Shown: positions 1 to 9,970, numbered from the stretch's first letter. The stretch: 64,000 nt of DNA from Caenispirillum bisanense (GCF_039523075.1 NZ_BAAAEP010000014.1:19379-83378); one strand, 5' to 3'. Numbers and translations: made by a program. Notes: generated by a model from the sequence alone, not told the origin.

Positions 1-657
1 GCGGCGCAGCGGGCCGAGCACTTCCGGCGGCGGCACCGCCAAGGCGACGGCAAGGGCGTCGTCGTCGCCGGCCTCCCCCGCCGCTGCCGCCGGCGCGGCG
101 GCCGGGGCGGCGGCGGCCAGTTGCGGCGCCGCCGGACGGGCCGGACCGCCGGGCATCAGCACCCGGTTGTAGCGGGCGGTATCCAGGGCCGGCAGGCGCT
201 CCGCCATGCGCGGATCGTCGTCCCGCCGCAGCACCAGGTAGGCATCGCGGTAGCGGCCGACCAGGGCGCCATCCTCGCGCAGGGCGTAGCGGTCGAAGGG
301 ATAGCCGGCGCACAGCACGTCCACCGCCGTCAGCGCCACGTCCGGCCCGCGCCGGTCGAGCCAGCCGCCGCCATAGCCGAACCACTCCGCCCCGCTGGTG
401 CGCCGGACCTCGTAGCTGGGGGCCGGGCAGTTGCGGCCGAGCGGATCGGTGATCTGGCTCGGGCTCACCCGCATGGCCTGGTGCTTGAGGGCGTGGCGCT
501 CGGCGGCGGTGGGGCTGTCGGTGCCGCTGTCGTAGACGCCTTCCACCAGCCAGATGCCGGTCAGCGGCTCCGGCGGGGTGGACATGGTCTGGGCGCAGGC
601 GGCCAGCAGCGGCAGCAGGGCGGCAGTGGCGAGCAGGCGGCGGAAGGGTGAGGACAT
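1..657 (-). CDS. Putative lipoprotein, C-terminus beyond left edge
   Basis: Open reading frame from an ATG at 657 that stays open to base 1, giving 219 codons without a stop. The N-terminus has a basic start, a hydrophobic stretch and a lipobox (LLAAC, Cys21), so export and lipidation are predicted. The mature part contains several Trp/Tyr/Cys residues (CPAP near residue 73, VLCAGY near 117) followed by an Ala/Pro-rich, probably disordered tail. I do not recognise a family. It starts 14 bp after the stop of the carbonic-anhydrase-like gene on the same strand, so the two probably form one transcript. No clear ribosome-binding site is visible; translational coupling is possible. Confidence 0.75.
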   Translation of the reverse strand, partial: MSSPFRRLLATAALLPLLAACAQTMSTPPEPLTGIWLVEGVYDSGTDSPTAAERHALKHQAMRVSPSQITDPLGRNCPAPSYEVRRTSGAEWFGYGGGWLDRRGPDVALTAVDVLCAGYPFDRYALREDGALVGRYRDAYLVLRRDDDPRMAERLPALDTARYNRVLMPGGPARPAAPQLAAAAPAAAPAAAAGEAGDDDALAVALAVPPPEVLGPLRR

Positions 658-671
658 GCGGATGATCAGAC

Positions 672-1454
672 TCAGAAGAAATCCAGCAGCAGGTGGCGGC
701 GGCCCAGCGGCTGCACCGGGCGGGCATTCATGGGAAACTGCGCCGCGAAGGCCTGGATCTGCTGCGGCGCCGCCTCGATCGGCTGAGTGTACACCACCCA
801 GCGGACCGATTCGGTGCATGGCGGAGTGGTAAGCGATCCGTGGTAGCGCCACGTCTCCCGCGCTGCCGGCAGCAGCAGGGCGGGGCTGACCAGGGTATCG
901 AGCGCGAGACGCATCCCCGCCTCGCGCGGCATGGCGGCGAAGATGGTCTCCAGCACCGGGTTGAACTGGCCGGAGCGCACCAGCACGCTGGCGATGGCAA
1001 GGCCGCGCCCGCCTTCCTCGTCCTCGTGCACGAACTGGATTTCCAGCGGGAAGGCGCGGCCGTTGACGGTGTGCTCGCTCGGGTGGCGGAAGTGGAAGCC
1101 GGTCAGCCGCCAGCGGTTGCCGTCGACGCCGAGCCCCATGCGGGCGTAGGCGGTGGCCTCCACCTCCACCGTGTGGCCGCGGTGGGCCATCACCAGCGGC
1201 ATGGCCGGCCAGTCGATGTCGGGGGTGGCGAGCATGGCCGGCGTCGCCTCGCCCAGGTCGACCGGGCTCTGGCGCTCACCGCGGCCGCAGGCGGCATAGG
1301 CCGGGTCGAGGCTGCCCCAGCGGTCCGGCCCGCCGGCCCCGCCGTCGTAGGACCACGGCGCCCCGTCCTGCGCCGCCGCCGGCGGGGAGGCCGCGGCCAG
1401 CAGGGGCAGGGCCGCCGCAGCGGCAGCCCGGGTGAGGAAACGACGCCTTTCCAT
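672..1454 (-). CDS. Alpha-carbonic-anhydrase-like exported protein lacking two zinc ligands
   Basis: 260 residues. The N-terminus (RRRF then an Ala/Leu-rich stretch ending in AAAQ near residue 29) looks like a twin-arginine-type signal peptide, so a periplasmic protein is expected. Alpha-CA landmarks are present: QSPVDL near 62, HPSEH near 124-128, and SLTTPPCTE, which holds the family's conserved active-site Thr. The zinc site is abnormal. The usual FHFH is FHFR (His121 kept, Arg123 in place of the second His), and the usual E-x-H-x-V-H is EIQFVH (Gln140 in place of the third His). I checked both codons in the DNA. Two of three zinc ligands are lost, so CO2 hydration is doubtful. A longer ATG start at 1490 lacks a sensible signal. 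Divergent from the antiporter gene. Confidence 0.85.
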   Translation of the reverse strand: MERRRFLTRAAAAAALPLLAAASPPAAAQDGAPWSYDGGAGGPDRWGSLDPAYAACGRGERQSPVDLGEATPAMLATPDIDWPAMPLVMAHRGHTVEVEATAYARMGLGVDGNRWRLTGFHFRHPSEHTVNGRAFPLEIQFVHEDEEGGRGLAIASVLVRSGQFNPVLETIFAAMPREAGMRLALDTLVSPALLLPAARETWRYHGSLTTPPCTESVRWVVYTQPIEAAPQQIQAFAAQFPMNARPVQPLGRRHLLLDFF

Positions 1455-1584
1455 CGCTGTCTCCGTCTTTTCTCTTCCCACGCGCGGCACATGCCATTAT
1501 GGGCACATCCACAACGGCGGTAACAAGCGCCGCAGGCGGCACCAGCGGGGTAACGCGCAGGTGCAGGAGGACGATGGAGGATTG

Positions 1585-3321
1585 ATGGACATCGCGCATC
1601 CGGGCGGCGGTGGCGGGCTGGTCGAACTGCTGGTGATCCTGGCGGCAGCGGCGTTGTTCGTGCCGCTGGCGACGCGCCTTGGCCTCAGTTCCATCCTCGG
1701 TTACCTGGCGGCGGGCGCGGCCATCGGCCCGTGGGGGCTCGGCCTGATCAGCGAGGTGGAGCAGATCCGCCATGTCGCCGAGTTCGGCGTCGTCTTCCTG
1801 CTGTTCGTCATCGGCATCGAGATGAAGCCGGCCCGCCTGTGGGTGATGCGGCGGCAGGTGTTCGGCCTGGGCGGCCTGCAGGTGCTGCTGTCGGCGGTCG
1901 CCATCGGCGGCGCCGGCTGGCTGATGGGGCTGCCGCCGGCGGTGGCGGTGGTGGTCGGCCTTGGCCTGGCGCTGTCGTCCACCGCCATGGGCCTGCAGGT
2001 GCTGTCCGAGCGCGGCGAGCTGGCCTCCACCGTCGGCCGCTCCGCCTTCGCCGTGCTGCTGCTGCAGGACCTGATGGTGCCGGTTCTGCTGACCGTCACG
2101 CCGCTGATGGCCGACACCGAGTTCGTCTTCTCCGCCGAACTGGGCATTGCCGTCGGCGAGGCGGTGGCGGTGCTGGTGGCGGCGGTGCTGGTCGGCCGCT
2201 TCCTCATGCGGCCGCTGTTCCGCGCCGTCGCCGCCGCCCGCTCGGCCGAGGTGTTCACCGCCACCGCCCTGCTGGTGGTACTGGGCATGGCGCTGGCCAT
2301 GGAGCATGTCGGCCTGTCCATGGCGCTGGGGGCCTTCCTCGCCGGTCTGCTGCTGGCGGAGAGCGAGTTCCGCCATCAGGTGGAAGCCGACATCCAGCCG
2401 TTCCGCGGCCTGCTGCTCGGCCTGTTCTTCATGGCGGTGGGCATGACGGTCGACTTCGGCCTGATGGGCGAGCACTGGGCGCTGGTGATCGCCCTGGTGG
2501 TCGGCCTGATGGCGGTGAAGGCGGCCATCCTGATCCCGCTGTTCCGCGCCTTCGGCCTCGGCCTGCCCGATGCGGTGAAGGGCGCCTTCCTGCTGGCCCA
2601 GGGCGGCGAGTTCGCCTTCGTGCTGTTCACCTATGCGGTCGGCGTCAACGCCCTGCCCGACGATACGGCGCAGCTGCTGGTGCTGGTGGTGTCGCTGTCC
2701 ATGGCCCTGACCCCCTTCGTCGCCCTGGGCGGCGCCCGCCTGGGCGGCGTGCTGGCGGCGCGGCGGGAACAGCCGGCGGAACAGCCGCCCAAGCTGCACA
2801 GCCACGGGGGCCACGTCATCGTCTGCGGCTTCGGGCGCGTCGGCCGCACGGTGGCGCGGCTGCTGGAGGCGGCGGGCCGCCCCTACATCGCCTTCGACCG
2901 CGATCTCGACCGTGTCATGCAGGGCCGCGCCTCGGGCATGAACGTCTACTTCGGCGACGCCAGCCGGCCGGAGGTGCTGCACGCCGCCCATGCCGCCGAT
3001 GCCTGCCTGATCGTCGTCACCACCGACGATCCGGCGGCCACCGCCCGCGCCGTCTCCCACATCCGCCACCACTTCCCGCGCCTGACCATCCACGCCCGCG
3101 CCCGCGACCTCACCCAGTCGGCGGTGCTGCGCAAGGCCGGCGCCTCGGCGACGGTGCCGGAGACGCTGGAGGCGAGCCTGCAACTGGGCGGTCAGGTGCT
3201 GATGGCCACCGGCCTGCACGCCGACGAGGTGGCGGCGACCCTGGACCACTGGCGGCGCGACGATTATGCCTCGCTGGTGGGCGCCGTCGGCCAGACCAAG
3301 GCGACCACGCCGGCGGAATAG
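1585..3321 (+). CDS. CPA2-family (KefB-like) cation:proton antiporter
   Basis: 578 residues. The first about 390 residues are strongly hydrophobic with roughly a dozen membrane segments typical of the Na+/H+ exchanger domain of CPA2 proteins. Residues around 410-530 form a TrkA-N/RCK nucleotide-binding domain with the Rossmann motif GFGRVG followed by an acidic strand end (AFDRD). Such proteins exchange K+ or Na+ for protons at the inner membrane, gated by a bound nucleotide or thiol adduct; the ion cannot be told from sequence. The start at 1585 is preceded by GGAGG four bases upstream and removes a non-homologous N-terminal extension. No KefF/KefG partner is nearby. Divergent from the carbonic-anhydrase-like gene with about 130 bp between. 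Confidence 0.9.
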   Translation: MDIAHPGGGGGLVELLVILAAAALFVPLATRLGLSSILGYLAAGAAIGPWGLGLISEVEQIRHVAEFGVVFLLFVIGIEMKPARLWVMRRQVFGLGGLQVLLSAVAIGGAGWLMGLPPAVAVVVGLGLALSSTAMGLQVLSERGELASTVGRSAFAVLLLQDLMVPVLLTVTPLMADTEFVFSAELGIAVGEAVAVLVAAVLVGRFLMRPLFRAVAAARSAEVFTATALLVVLGMALAMEHVGLSMALGAFLAGLLLAESEFRHQVEADIQPFRGLLLGLFFMAVGMTVDFGLMGEHWALVIALVVGLMAVKAAILIPLFRAFGLGLPDAVKGAFLLAQGGEFAFVLFTYAVGVNALPDDTAQLLVLVVSLSMALTPFVALGGARLGGVLAARREQPAEQPPKLHSHGGHVIVCGFGRVGRTVARLLEAAGRPYIAFDRDLDRVMQGRASGMNVYFGDASRPEVLHAAHAADACLIVVTTDDPAATARAVSHIRHHFPRLTIHARARDLTQSAVLRKAGASATVPETLEASLQLGGQVLMATGLHADEVAATLDHWRRDDYASLVGAVGQTKATTPAE

Positions 3322-3414
3322 CGGCGGCGGCGCACGCAGCCCCTTCCCCGCGGGCGGCGGCATCGCCATACTCCCTTGGTGGTAGACGGGCCGCCAGGGC
3401 GGCCACAAGGGGGG

Positions 3415-5268
3415 ATGCGGGCAAGAATGGAAGCGGTTGCGGCGGGTCCGGCGCCGGCGGCTCCGCCGTCGCAGCGGCAGCGGACGGCGGGGTTTCTGCG
3501 GCGCTTCTCCCGTCTGGCGGGTGGCTACTGGACCGGCGAGACGCGATGGCGGGCGGTGTCGCTCACGGCGCTGGTGGTGGTGCTGACCCTGTTCCAGGTG
3601 GCGGTGCCGGTTGCCATCAACGTGTGGATGCAGCGCCTGTTCGACGCCCTGGAGCAGAAGGCGCTCGGCCAGTTCGGTGGCCTGCTGGGGGCGCTGGCGG
3701 CGATCATCCTGGCCAACGTGCTCATCACCGTCGCCCACCTGCGCGCCAAGCGCCACCTGCAGGTCAGCTGGCGGGCGTGGCTGACGCGCCGGCTGCTGGC
3801 GACGTGGATGCACGACGGCCGCCACTATCTGGTGACCTTCCTGCCCGGCGAGCACGACAACCCCGACGGCCGCATCGCCGAAGACATCCGCATCGCCACC
3901 GAATTCGCCGTCGACCTTGCCCATTCGCTGATGTTCGCCGGTCTCATGCTGGTCAGCTTCACGCAGATCCTGTGGACGCTCTCCGGCTCCCCCTGGGTCA
4001 GCATCGGCGGGCTGGAGCTGTATATCCCCGGCCATCTGGTGTGGATCGCGGTGATCTATGCCGCCATCGGCACCACTGTCGCCCTGCTGCTGGGGCGGCC
4101 GCTGGTGCGGGCGGTGAACCGCCGCCAGACCTATGAGGCCAACTTCCGCTTCGGCCTCGTCCACGCCCGCGAGAACGCGCTCGCCATCGCCCTGCTGGAC
4201 GGCGAGGAAGACGAACGCCGCAACCTCGGCGGCCTGTGGAAGGACCTGCGGCGGGCGTGGGATCGCCAGACCCATGCGCTCTGCACCATCTTCTACTTCA
4301 CCACCGTGTGGTCGGTGCTCAGCCAGGCCTTTCCGGTGCTGGTGGCGGCGCCGCGCTACATGGCGGGGCAGATCAGCCTGGGTGTGCTGATGCAGACGGC
4401 GCAGGCCTTCCAGCACATGGTGGGGGCGCTGTCGTGGCCCATCGACAACCTGGCCAAGGTGGCCGAGTGGCGCGCCTCGGTGGAGCGCGTGCAAAGCCTG
4501 CACGACGCCCTGGAAAGCCTGCGCGACCGCTCCGCCCTCACCGCCGCCGCGGCCGGGGCGCCGCCAGCGGCAGCGGCGTCGGGCGTGGTGGTGGAGGCGG
4601 CGCCGGGCATGGTGCTGGCGTTCGAGGGCCTGACCGTCACCAATCCGGACGGCCGGCCGGTGCTGTGCGACCTGACGGCGCGCATCCCGCTCGGCGACCG
4701 GGTGCTGATCTCCGGCGATCCCGGCGCGGCGGTGAAGCTGTTCAAGGTGGTGGCCGGGCTGTGGCCGTGGGGCAGCGGCCGGGTGCAGCTGCCGGTGGGC
4801 GAGGCCATCTTCTTCATGCCGCAGCGCCCCTACCTGCCGCTCGGCACCCTGCGGGCCGCCGTCACCTACCCCGGCGACCCCGAGGCGGTGCCGCCGGCGG
4901 CAGTGGAGGCGGCGCTGGCGTCGGCCGGCCTCGCCCATCTGGTGCCGCGGCTGGATCAGGTGGAGACGTGGGAACAGGTGCTGGCGGCGTCGGAGCAGCA
5001 GCGCCTGGGCTTCGCGCGGCTGCTGCTGCACCGGCCGGCGTGGATCTTCCTGCAGGAAGCCACCGACGCCCTCGACGCCCGCGGCGAGCAGGAGATGATG
5101 CGCCTGCTGCTGAGCGAGTTCCCGCAGGCGACCATCATCACCATCGGCCACCACAAGGCGCTGGACAACTACCACCACCGCAAGCTGGCGCTGGTGACCT
5201 GCGACGGCGCCCTGACCGCGCAGGAGGTGCCGCTGGCGCCGCCGGTGGCTTACCCGGCGGCGCAGTGA
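3415..5268 (+). CDS. SbmA/YddA-type ABC transporter with degenerate ATPase domain
   Basis: About 617 residues. The N-terminal two thirds match the SbmA/BacA and YddA/Rv1819c-type permease domain, with several membrane helices and the family motif DNPDGRIAEDI. The C-terminal third has the length and order of an ABC nucleotide-binding domain: Q-loop segment MPQRPYLPLGTL, a signature region, a Walker-B region and an H-loop GHH. The catalytic motifs are broken. The P-loop reads SGDPGAAVKLF, one residue short and without GKS/T. The signature LSxGEQQR reads LAASEQQR. Walker B LDEAT reads LQEAT. ATP hydrolysis therefore looks unlikely. SbmA/BacA relatives carry no ATPase domain and are proton-driven, so peptide or vitamin uptake without ATP is my inference. 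The start could be ATG 3415 (G-rich sequence just upstream) or 3427. Confidence 0.85.
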   Translation: MRARMEAVAAGPAPAAPPSQRQRTAGFLRRFSRLAGGYWTGETRWRAVSLTALVVVLTLFQVAVPVAINVWMQRLFDALEQKALGQFGGLLGALAAIILANVLITVAHLRAKRHLQVSWRAWLTRRLLATWMHDGRHYLVTFLPGEHDNPDGRIAEDIRIATEFAVDLAHSLMFAGLMLVSFTQILWTLSGSPWVSIGGLELYIPGHLVWIAVIYAAIGTTVALLLGRPLVRAVNRRQTYEANFRFGLVHARENALAIALLDGEEDERRNLGGLWKDLRRAWDRQTHALCTIFYFTTVWSVLSQAFPVLVAAPRYMAGQISLGVLMQTAQAFQHMVGALSWPIDNLAKVAEWRASVERVQSLHDALESLRDRSALTAAAAGAPPAAAASGVVVEAAPGMVLAFEGLTVTNPDGRPVLCDLTARIPLGDRVLISGDPGAAVKLFKVVAGLWPWGSGRVQLPVGEAIFFMPQRPYLPLGTLRAAVTYPGDPEAVPPAAVEAALASAGLAHLVPRLDQVETWEQVLAASEQQRLGFARLLLHRPAWIFLQEATDALDARGEQEMMRLLLSEFPQATIITIGHHKALDNYHHRKLALVTCDGALTAQEVPLAPPVAYPAAQ

Positions 5269-5287
5269 CAATCCGGCAGGCGGCGGA

Positions 5288-6652
<1,365 letters not shown>

Positions 6653-6831
6653 GATGGGCCTCGCGGGCGGGCGCCGGCCGGGCGGCGCACCGGCGATTGC
6701 CGATGCCGCCCTGACCCGGCAGAGGTAGGACACTACCACCTTACGCCCGCCATGGCGGCGGTCAAGGGGGCGCCAGGGCCTATGACGAAGGGCAGGGAGG
6801 GGGCGTGCGGCCAGGGGCTTGCGCGGCGGCG

Positions 6832-7551
6832 TCAGTCGTTGTTGCGGTAGTAGTAGGTGACGGTCACCGCCGCATGGGCAAAGGCCGCCTCCCACTCCTC
6901 CGGCGGCAGCTCGGGGGCCGGCGGGCAGTCGGCCGGGGCCAGGGTGCAGGTGAGCGGGCCGAGCCCGAAGGCACTCGGCCAGCGCTGGTCGTAGACCACA
7001 CGATCGCGCACCGCCGCGGCATGGCCGATGCCGGCATCCACCGCCGCCGCCGCCGCCTCCGGCTGGGTCTGCAGGAAGGTGAGCATGCGCTGGGTCATCT
7101 CGTCGCCGGCCAGCAGGAAGGCGCGCTTGAACAGGGCGTGGTTGTGCATCAGCTCCACCCGCCCGGACTCGTCGGTGAAGCGCAGGGCGTCGTACCAGGC
7201 CAGGGTGGCGATGGTGCTGATCATCTCCAGGTAGCTGGCCATGTCCGCGGGATCCTTCGGCTCCAGGAACTGGCCGGCGTAATCCATCGCCTCCAGCGGC
7301 GTGACGCTGAGGATGTCCTTCTGGAAGGCGAGCATGAAGTCGCGCAGCTCCGGCACCATGGCCCCGCCCTGCGCCTCGCTCTGGGCGATCAGCCTGGTGA
7401 CGTGGCGGTGGCGCTGCATCCACTCCGGTTCCTGGGCCTGGGTCTGGGTCTGGGCCTGGGCCTGCACCTGCGCCGTCCCCGCCGTCAGCACCACCGCGCC
7501 GCAGATCACCGCCGCCGCCAGCATCGCGGCAGCCCGTCGCATCCACCCCAT
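6832..7551 (-). CDS. Exported hypothetical protein with Gln-Ala-Thr-rich N-terminus
   Basis: 239 residues from an ATG at 7551 preceded by a purine-rich ribosome-binding site. A hydrophobic signal peptide (about residues 5-28) is followed by a short low-complexity run alternating Gln with Ala or Thr, then a largely helical soluble domain rich in Met and Leu. Two Cys residues near the C-terminus (LTCTLAPADCPP) could form a disulfide. I do not recognise a family. The frame and amino-acid composition look genuinely coding, and homology searching would be needed to assign a role. Confidence 0.7.
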   Translation of the reverse strand: MGWMRRAAAMLAAAVICGAVVLTAGTAQVQAQAQTQTQAQEPEWMQRHRHVTRLIAQSEAQGGAMVPELRDFMLAFQKDILSVTPLEAMDYAGQFLEPKDPADMASYLEMISTIATLAWYDALRFTDESGRVELMHNHALFKRAFLLAGDEMTQRMLTFLQTQPEAAAAAVDAGIGHAAAVRDRVVYDQRWPSAFGLGPLTCTLAPADCPPAPELPPEEWEAAFAHAAVTVTYYYRNND

Positions 7552-7689
7552 GTCCGCTCCCCTTCCCCCGGATAGGCCCCGCCCGTGCTTAGCACGCGGC
7601 GCCGGACCCGTCGCCTGCCCGGACGGCATGCGGCGGCAGCGACCAAAGGGGGGCGATGGTCGGAAGGACGGTGCGGCGGGGGAAGACGT

Positions 7690-7743
7690 TGGTGCGCCCG
7701 GCGGGATTCGAACCCACGGCCCCCGGATTCGGAGTCGGGATGC
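7690..7743 (-). pseudogene. 3' half of a tRNA-Arg(CCG), 5' half missing
   Basis: Read on the minus strand, this stretch holds a good T-arm (GTGGG, loop TTCGAAT, CCCGC), an acceptor 3' strand CGGGCGC, a discriminator A and an encoded CCA. Before it lies an anticodon loop CTCCGAA, giving anticodon CCG (Arg). The anticodon stem has one C-C mismatch. The matching 5' acceptor strand GCGCCCG and a normal D-arm are absent from more than 100 bp upstream; instead there is unrelated sequence with a 7-bp hairpin (GTTTGAT/ATCAAAC). I therefore read it as a tRNA remnant or a displaced 3' end left by integration, not a functional tRNA. A full Arg-CCG gene is expected elsewhere in the genome. Confidence 0.6.
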
Positions 7744-7837
7744 CAGAGAGCGGCTAGATGTTTGATCCCCGCATCAAACTGGCCGAGCCTCCGGAGTCGT
7801 TCGACCACCTGCCGGCCGGGACCGCCGGAGGCGGTGC

Positions 7838-8338
7838 TCAGGCGGTGGCGCCGAAGGCCGGGTGGAAGGTCACCCGGCCGCTCGGCACCGCCGCGCCGAA
7901 GGGCAGCACCAGGAACACCTCCGGCGGCACCCCGTCGAGGATCACGCCGGGATCGGTGCGGAAGCCGAACCAGGTGTAGTAGGCCGGATCGCCCACCAGC
8001 ATGCAGCCGGCGGCGCCGGCCTGTCGCAGCCGGCCGAGCCCTTCGCTCATCAGGGCGCGGCCGATGCCCTGGCGCTGGCAGTCCGGCCGCACCGACAGCG
8101 GCCCGACGCCGTACCAGCCGGTGGCGCCGTCGCTGACGGTGAGCGGGGAGAAGCCGACGTGGCCGACAACCGCGCCGTCGCGCTCCGCCACCAGCGACAG
8201 GGCGAGCGCCCCGGCGGCGCGCAGGGCGTCGACGATCAGGTGCTCGGTCTGGCGGCTGAAGGGGTGGTCGCGGAAGGCGGCGGCGGTGACGGCGGCGATG
8301 GCATCGCGGTCGGCCGGGGTTTCGTCGCGCACGATCAT
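7838..8338 (-). CDS. GNAT family N-acetyltransferase (YhbS-like)
   Basis: 166 residues. A GNAT fold is indicated by the N-terminal IVRDETPAD strand-helix, the central strand GHVGFSPL, the GVGPLSV strand and the acetyl-CoA-binding loop RQGIGRAL. The segment VGDPAYYTWFGFR matches YhbS-type acetyltransferases, whose substrate is usually not known. The start at ATG 8338 is chosen because GAGGGAGA lies a suitable distance upstream. The gene is followed on its own strand by the tRNA-Arg remnant. Cytoplasmic. Confidence 0.85.
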   Translation of the reverse strand: MIVRDETPADRDAIAAVTAAAFRDHPFSRQTEHLIVDALRAAGALALSLVAERDGAVVGHVGFSPLTVSDGATGWYGVGPLSVRPDCQRQGIGRALMSEGLGRLRQAGAAGCMLVGDPAYYTWFGFRTDPGVILDGVPPEVFLVLPFGAAVPSGRVTFHPAFGATA

Positions 8339-8354
8339 GGTGGTGCTCTCCCTC

Positions 8355-8392
8355 AACGAAACAGGCGCCCGCTCCGGCCGGAGGGGCGCCTG
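8355..8392 (-). terminator. Rho-independent terminator after the 8415-9554 lipoprotein gene
   Basis: On the minus strand CAGGCGCCC and GGGCGCCTG pair around a GC-rich loop that can itself fold (TCCGGCCGGA). A short T-rich run (TTTCGTT) follows. It lies directly after the stop of the upstream lipoprotein gene and before the acetyltransferase start. Confidence 0.65.
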
Positions 8393-8414
8393 CTGGTCAT
8401 TCCGGCGCGAGGCC

Positions 8415-9554
8415 TCAGCGCACGAACACCTGCACCTGCGGCGCCGCCACGTCGGCGCTGGTGGTGGCGCTCAGGCGGATGCGGTCGCTGCCGAGGCCCA
8501 TGTCGGTGAGCGAGCGCACCACCTTTTCCGCATGGCGGCGGGCGGTGTTGGCGTTCAGCGCCTCTCGGCCGCGGATGGCGTTGCTCGGGCTGACCGACAC
8601 CACTTCCACCCCGGCCATGGGGTTCTGCGCCAGGGCGCCGCTGAGGGCGTTGTAGAGCGCCGGTTCGTAAGCGACGTTGGGATTGTCGAAGTTGATGACC
8701 ACCAGCGGCTGACCGCCGACCCGCGCGGCCGGCAGGCCGGCGGTGGGGCCGAGGGCGCCGAGCGTCGGCTGGTTGGACGACAGCACCATGCTGCGGTAGC
8801 CGAGCGACTGGCCGTAGGTCTGGCCGGTCTTGATGGCGACCGCCAGGGTGTTGAGGTTGTTGCGCTCGTTCGCGACGTAGGTCTGCTGGCGGGCGATGTC
8901 TTCCGACAGTTCGGCCAGCAGGCGGTCGATCAGCACCACCGTCTGCGCCGTCTCGTCTTCCAGGGTGCGCAGCTGGGCATGATCCAGCTCCACCGCGCCC
9001 GACAGGTTGTAGGCGGCGCGCACGCTTTCCAGCAGGTAGGCGGCCATGGCGCTGTCGGAGGCGATCTGCGTCGACAGCTGGTTCATGTAGGCGACGTTGC
9101 CGTTGATGCGGTCCAGCTCGCCCTGGGCCTGGTTCCAGCGCTGCACCAGCAGCGGGTTGCCGGGGGTGGTGCCGACCTGCAGGCGGGCGTTGATGGTCGC
9201 CATGCTCTCGTGATAGCCGGCGCTGTCGGCCATCACCGCGTTGCGCAGCTGCTGCAGCTCGCCATTGCGGTTGCGCAGGGTGCCCTGCAGGGCCAGAAGC
9301 TCGCTGCGGAACTGCTGCACCTTCTGGCCGACGAACGTGCCGCTGGGCTGGAACGAGGCGACCTGGGACGGCTCGAAGGTGGTGGTGCCGAGGCTCGGCG
9401 GGGAGGAGACGAACGACGACCCGCCCATGCCCGACGCCGCGCCGACCGACTGGCCCGTCCCGTCGGCGGGAAACAGGGCGTCGGTCGCGACGGAGCATCC
9501 GGCGAGGGCAAAGGTCGCGCCCACCAGGAAAAGACCACTCTTCGACAGCGCCAT
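8415..9554 (-). CDS. Lipoprotein with coiled-coil region and OmpA-like C-terminus
   Basis: 379 residues. The signal peptide ends in a lipobox (LAGC, Cys20). Residues about 70-230 are helical and rich in Gln, Glu, Leu and Asn, suggesting a long coiled coil. The C-terminal about 110 residues (from VVINFDNPNVAYEPALYNALS to the end) resemble the OmpA/MotB peptidoglycan-associated fold: a beta strand, an ALNANTARRHAEKVVRSL helix with Asn and Arg, then a final strand. A cell-envelope tether or structural lipoprotein is inferred. It is a single-gene unit with its own terminator, divergent from tRNA-Arg. Confidence 0.75.
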   Translation of the reverse strand: MALSKSGLFLVGATFALAGCSVATDALFPADGTGQSVGAASGMGGSSFVSSPPSLGTTTFEPSQVASFQPSGTFVGQKVQQFRSELLALQGTLRNRNGELQQLRNAVMADSAGYHESMATINARLQVGTTPGNPLLVQRWNQAQGELDRINGNVAYMNQLSTQIASDSAMAAYLLESVRAAYNLSGAVELDHAQLRTLEDETAQTVVLIDRLLAELSEDIARQQTYVANERNNLNTLAVAIKTGQTYGQSLGYRSMVLSSNQPTLGALGPTAGLPAARVGGQPLVVINFDNPNVAYEPALYNALSGALAQNPMAGVEVVSVSPSNAIRGREALNANTARRHAEKVVRSLTDMGLGSDRIRLSATTSADVAAPQVQVFVR

Positions 9555-9827
9555 CGAGCTTTACCTTTTTATGGTTCGGTCCCGGCCAGGGTAATCGAAT
9601 AACAACTTGTTCCAGCCCGGAAAAACGCGCGCATTCCCCCGAAAGGCTTATGGGCGGGGAGTGTACTGAAAGGGATGATGGGGAACAAGCCGCATTTGCG
9701 CCACAAACACCGCCCGTCCGCCGGGCCACTCGCCGGGCAGGCGCGCCGCCGGTCCGGGGGTGTCGGCGGGGTGGGAGCGGGCGGCGACGGGGGCTGACAA
9801 AAAAATGCAGCATGGTGCGTTTTTCTC

Positions 9828-9856
9828 TTGCACGCCCCCTCAGGCCGCGATACATA
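9828..9856 (+). promoter_or_regulatory. Sigma-70-type promoter of tRNA-Arg(ACG)
   Basis: TTGCAC at 9828-9833 and TACATA at 9851-9856 are separated by exactly 17 bp. The expected start lies about 30 bp before the tRNA. The rest of the 9555-9892 intergenic stretch shows no gene; it must also carry the promoter of the divergent lipoprotein gene, which I could not pinpoint. Confidence 0.7.
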
Positions 9857-9892
9857 CAGCGCCCTCGGCGGGACGCACCGCCGAAGCAAAAA

Positions 9893-9969
9893 GCGCCCGT
9901 AGCTCAACTGGATAGAGCACCTGACTACGGATCAGGAGGTTGGGAGTTCGAACCTTCCCGGGCGCGCCA
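9893..9969 (+). tRNA. tRNA-Arg(ACG)
   Basis: 77 nt including an encoded CCA. The acceptor stem GCGCCCG/CGGGCGC, D-arm AGCTC..GAGC, anticodon stem CCTGA/TCAGG with loop CTACGGA (anticodon ACG) and T-loop TTCGAAC all pair normally. It shares its acceptor stem with the tRNA-Arg(CCG) remnant about 2.2 kb upstream. Confidence 0.97.
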
Positions 9970-9970
9970 T

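Noticed and set aside
1276..5271. A 1331-codon open frame on the minus strand
   Set aside because: It is antisense to the antiporter and transporter genes, rich in Arg/His/Gln with no motifs. Long antisense frames are expected at this GC content.
7585..8136. Plus-strand frame with a peptide like ARRDSNPRPPDSES
   Set aside because: This peptide pattern is a known artefact of translating tRNA-Arg-like DNA; it matches the tRNA remnant read on the other strand.
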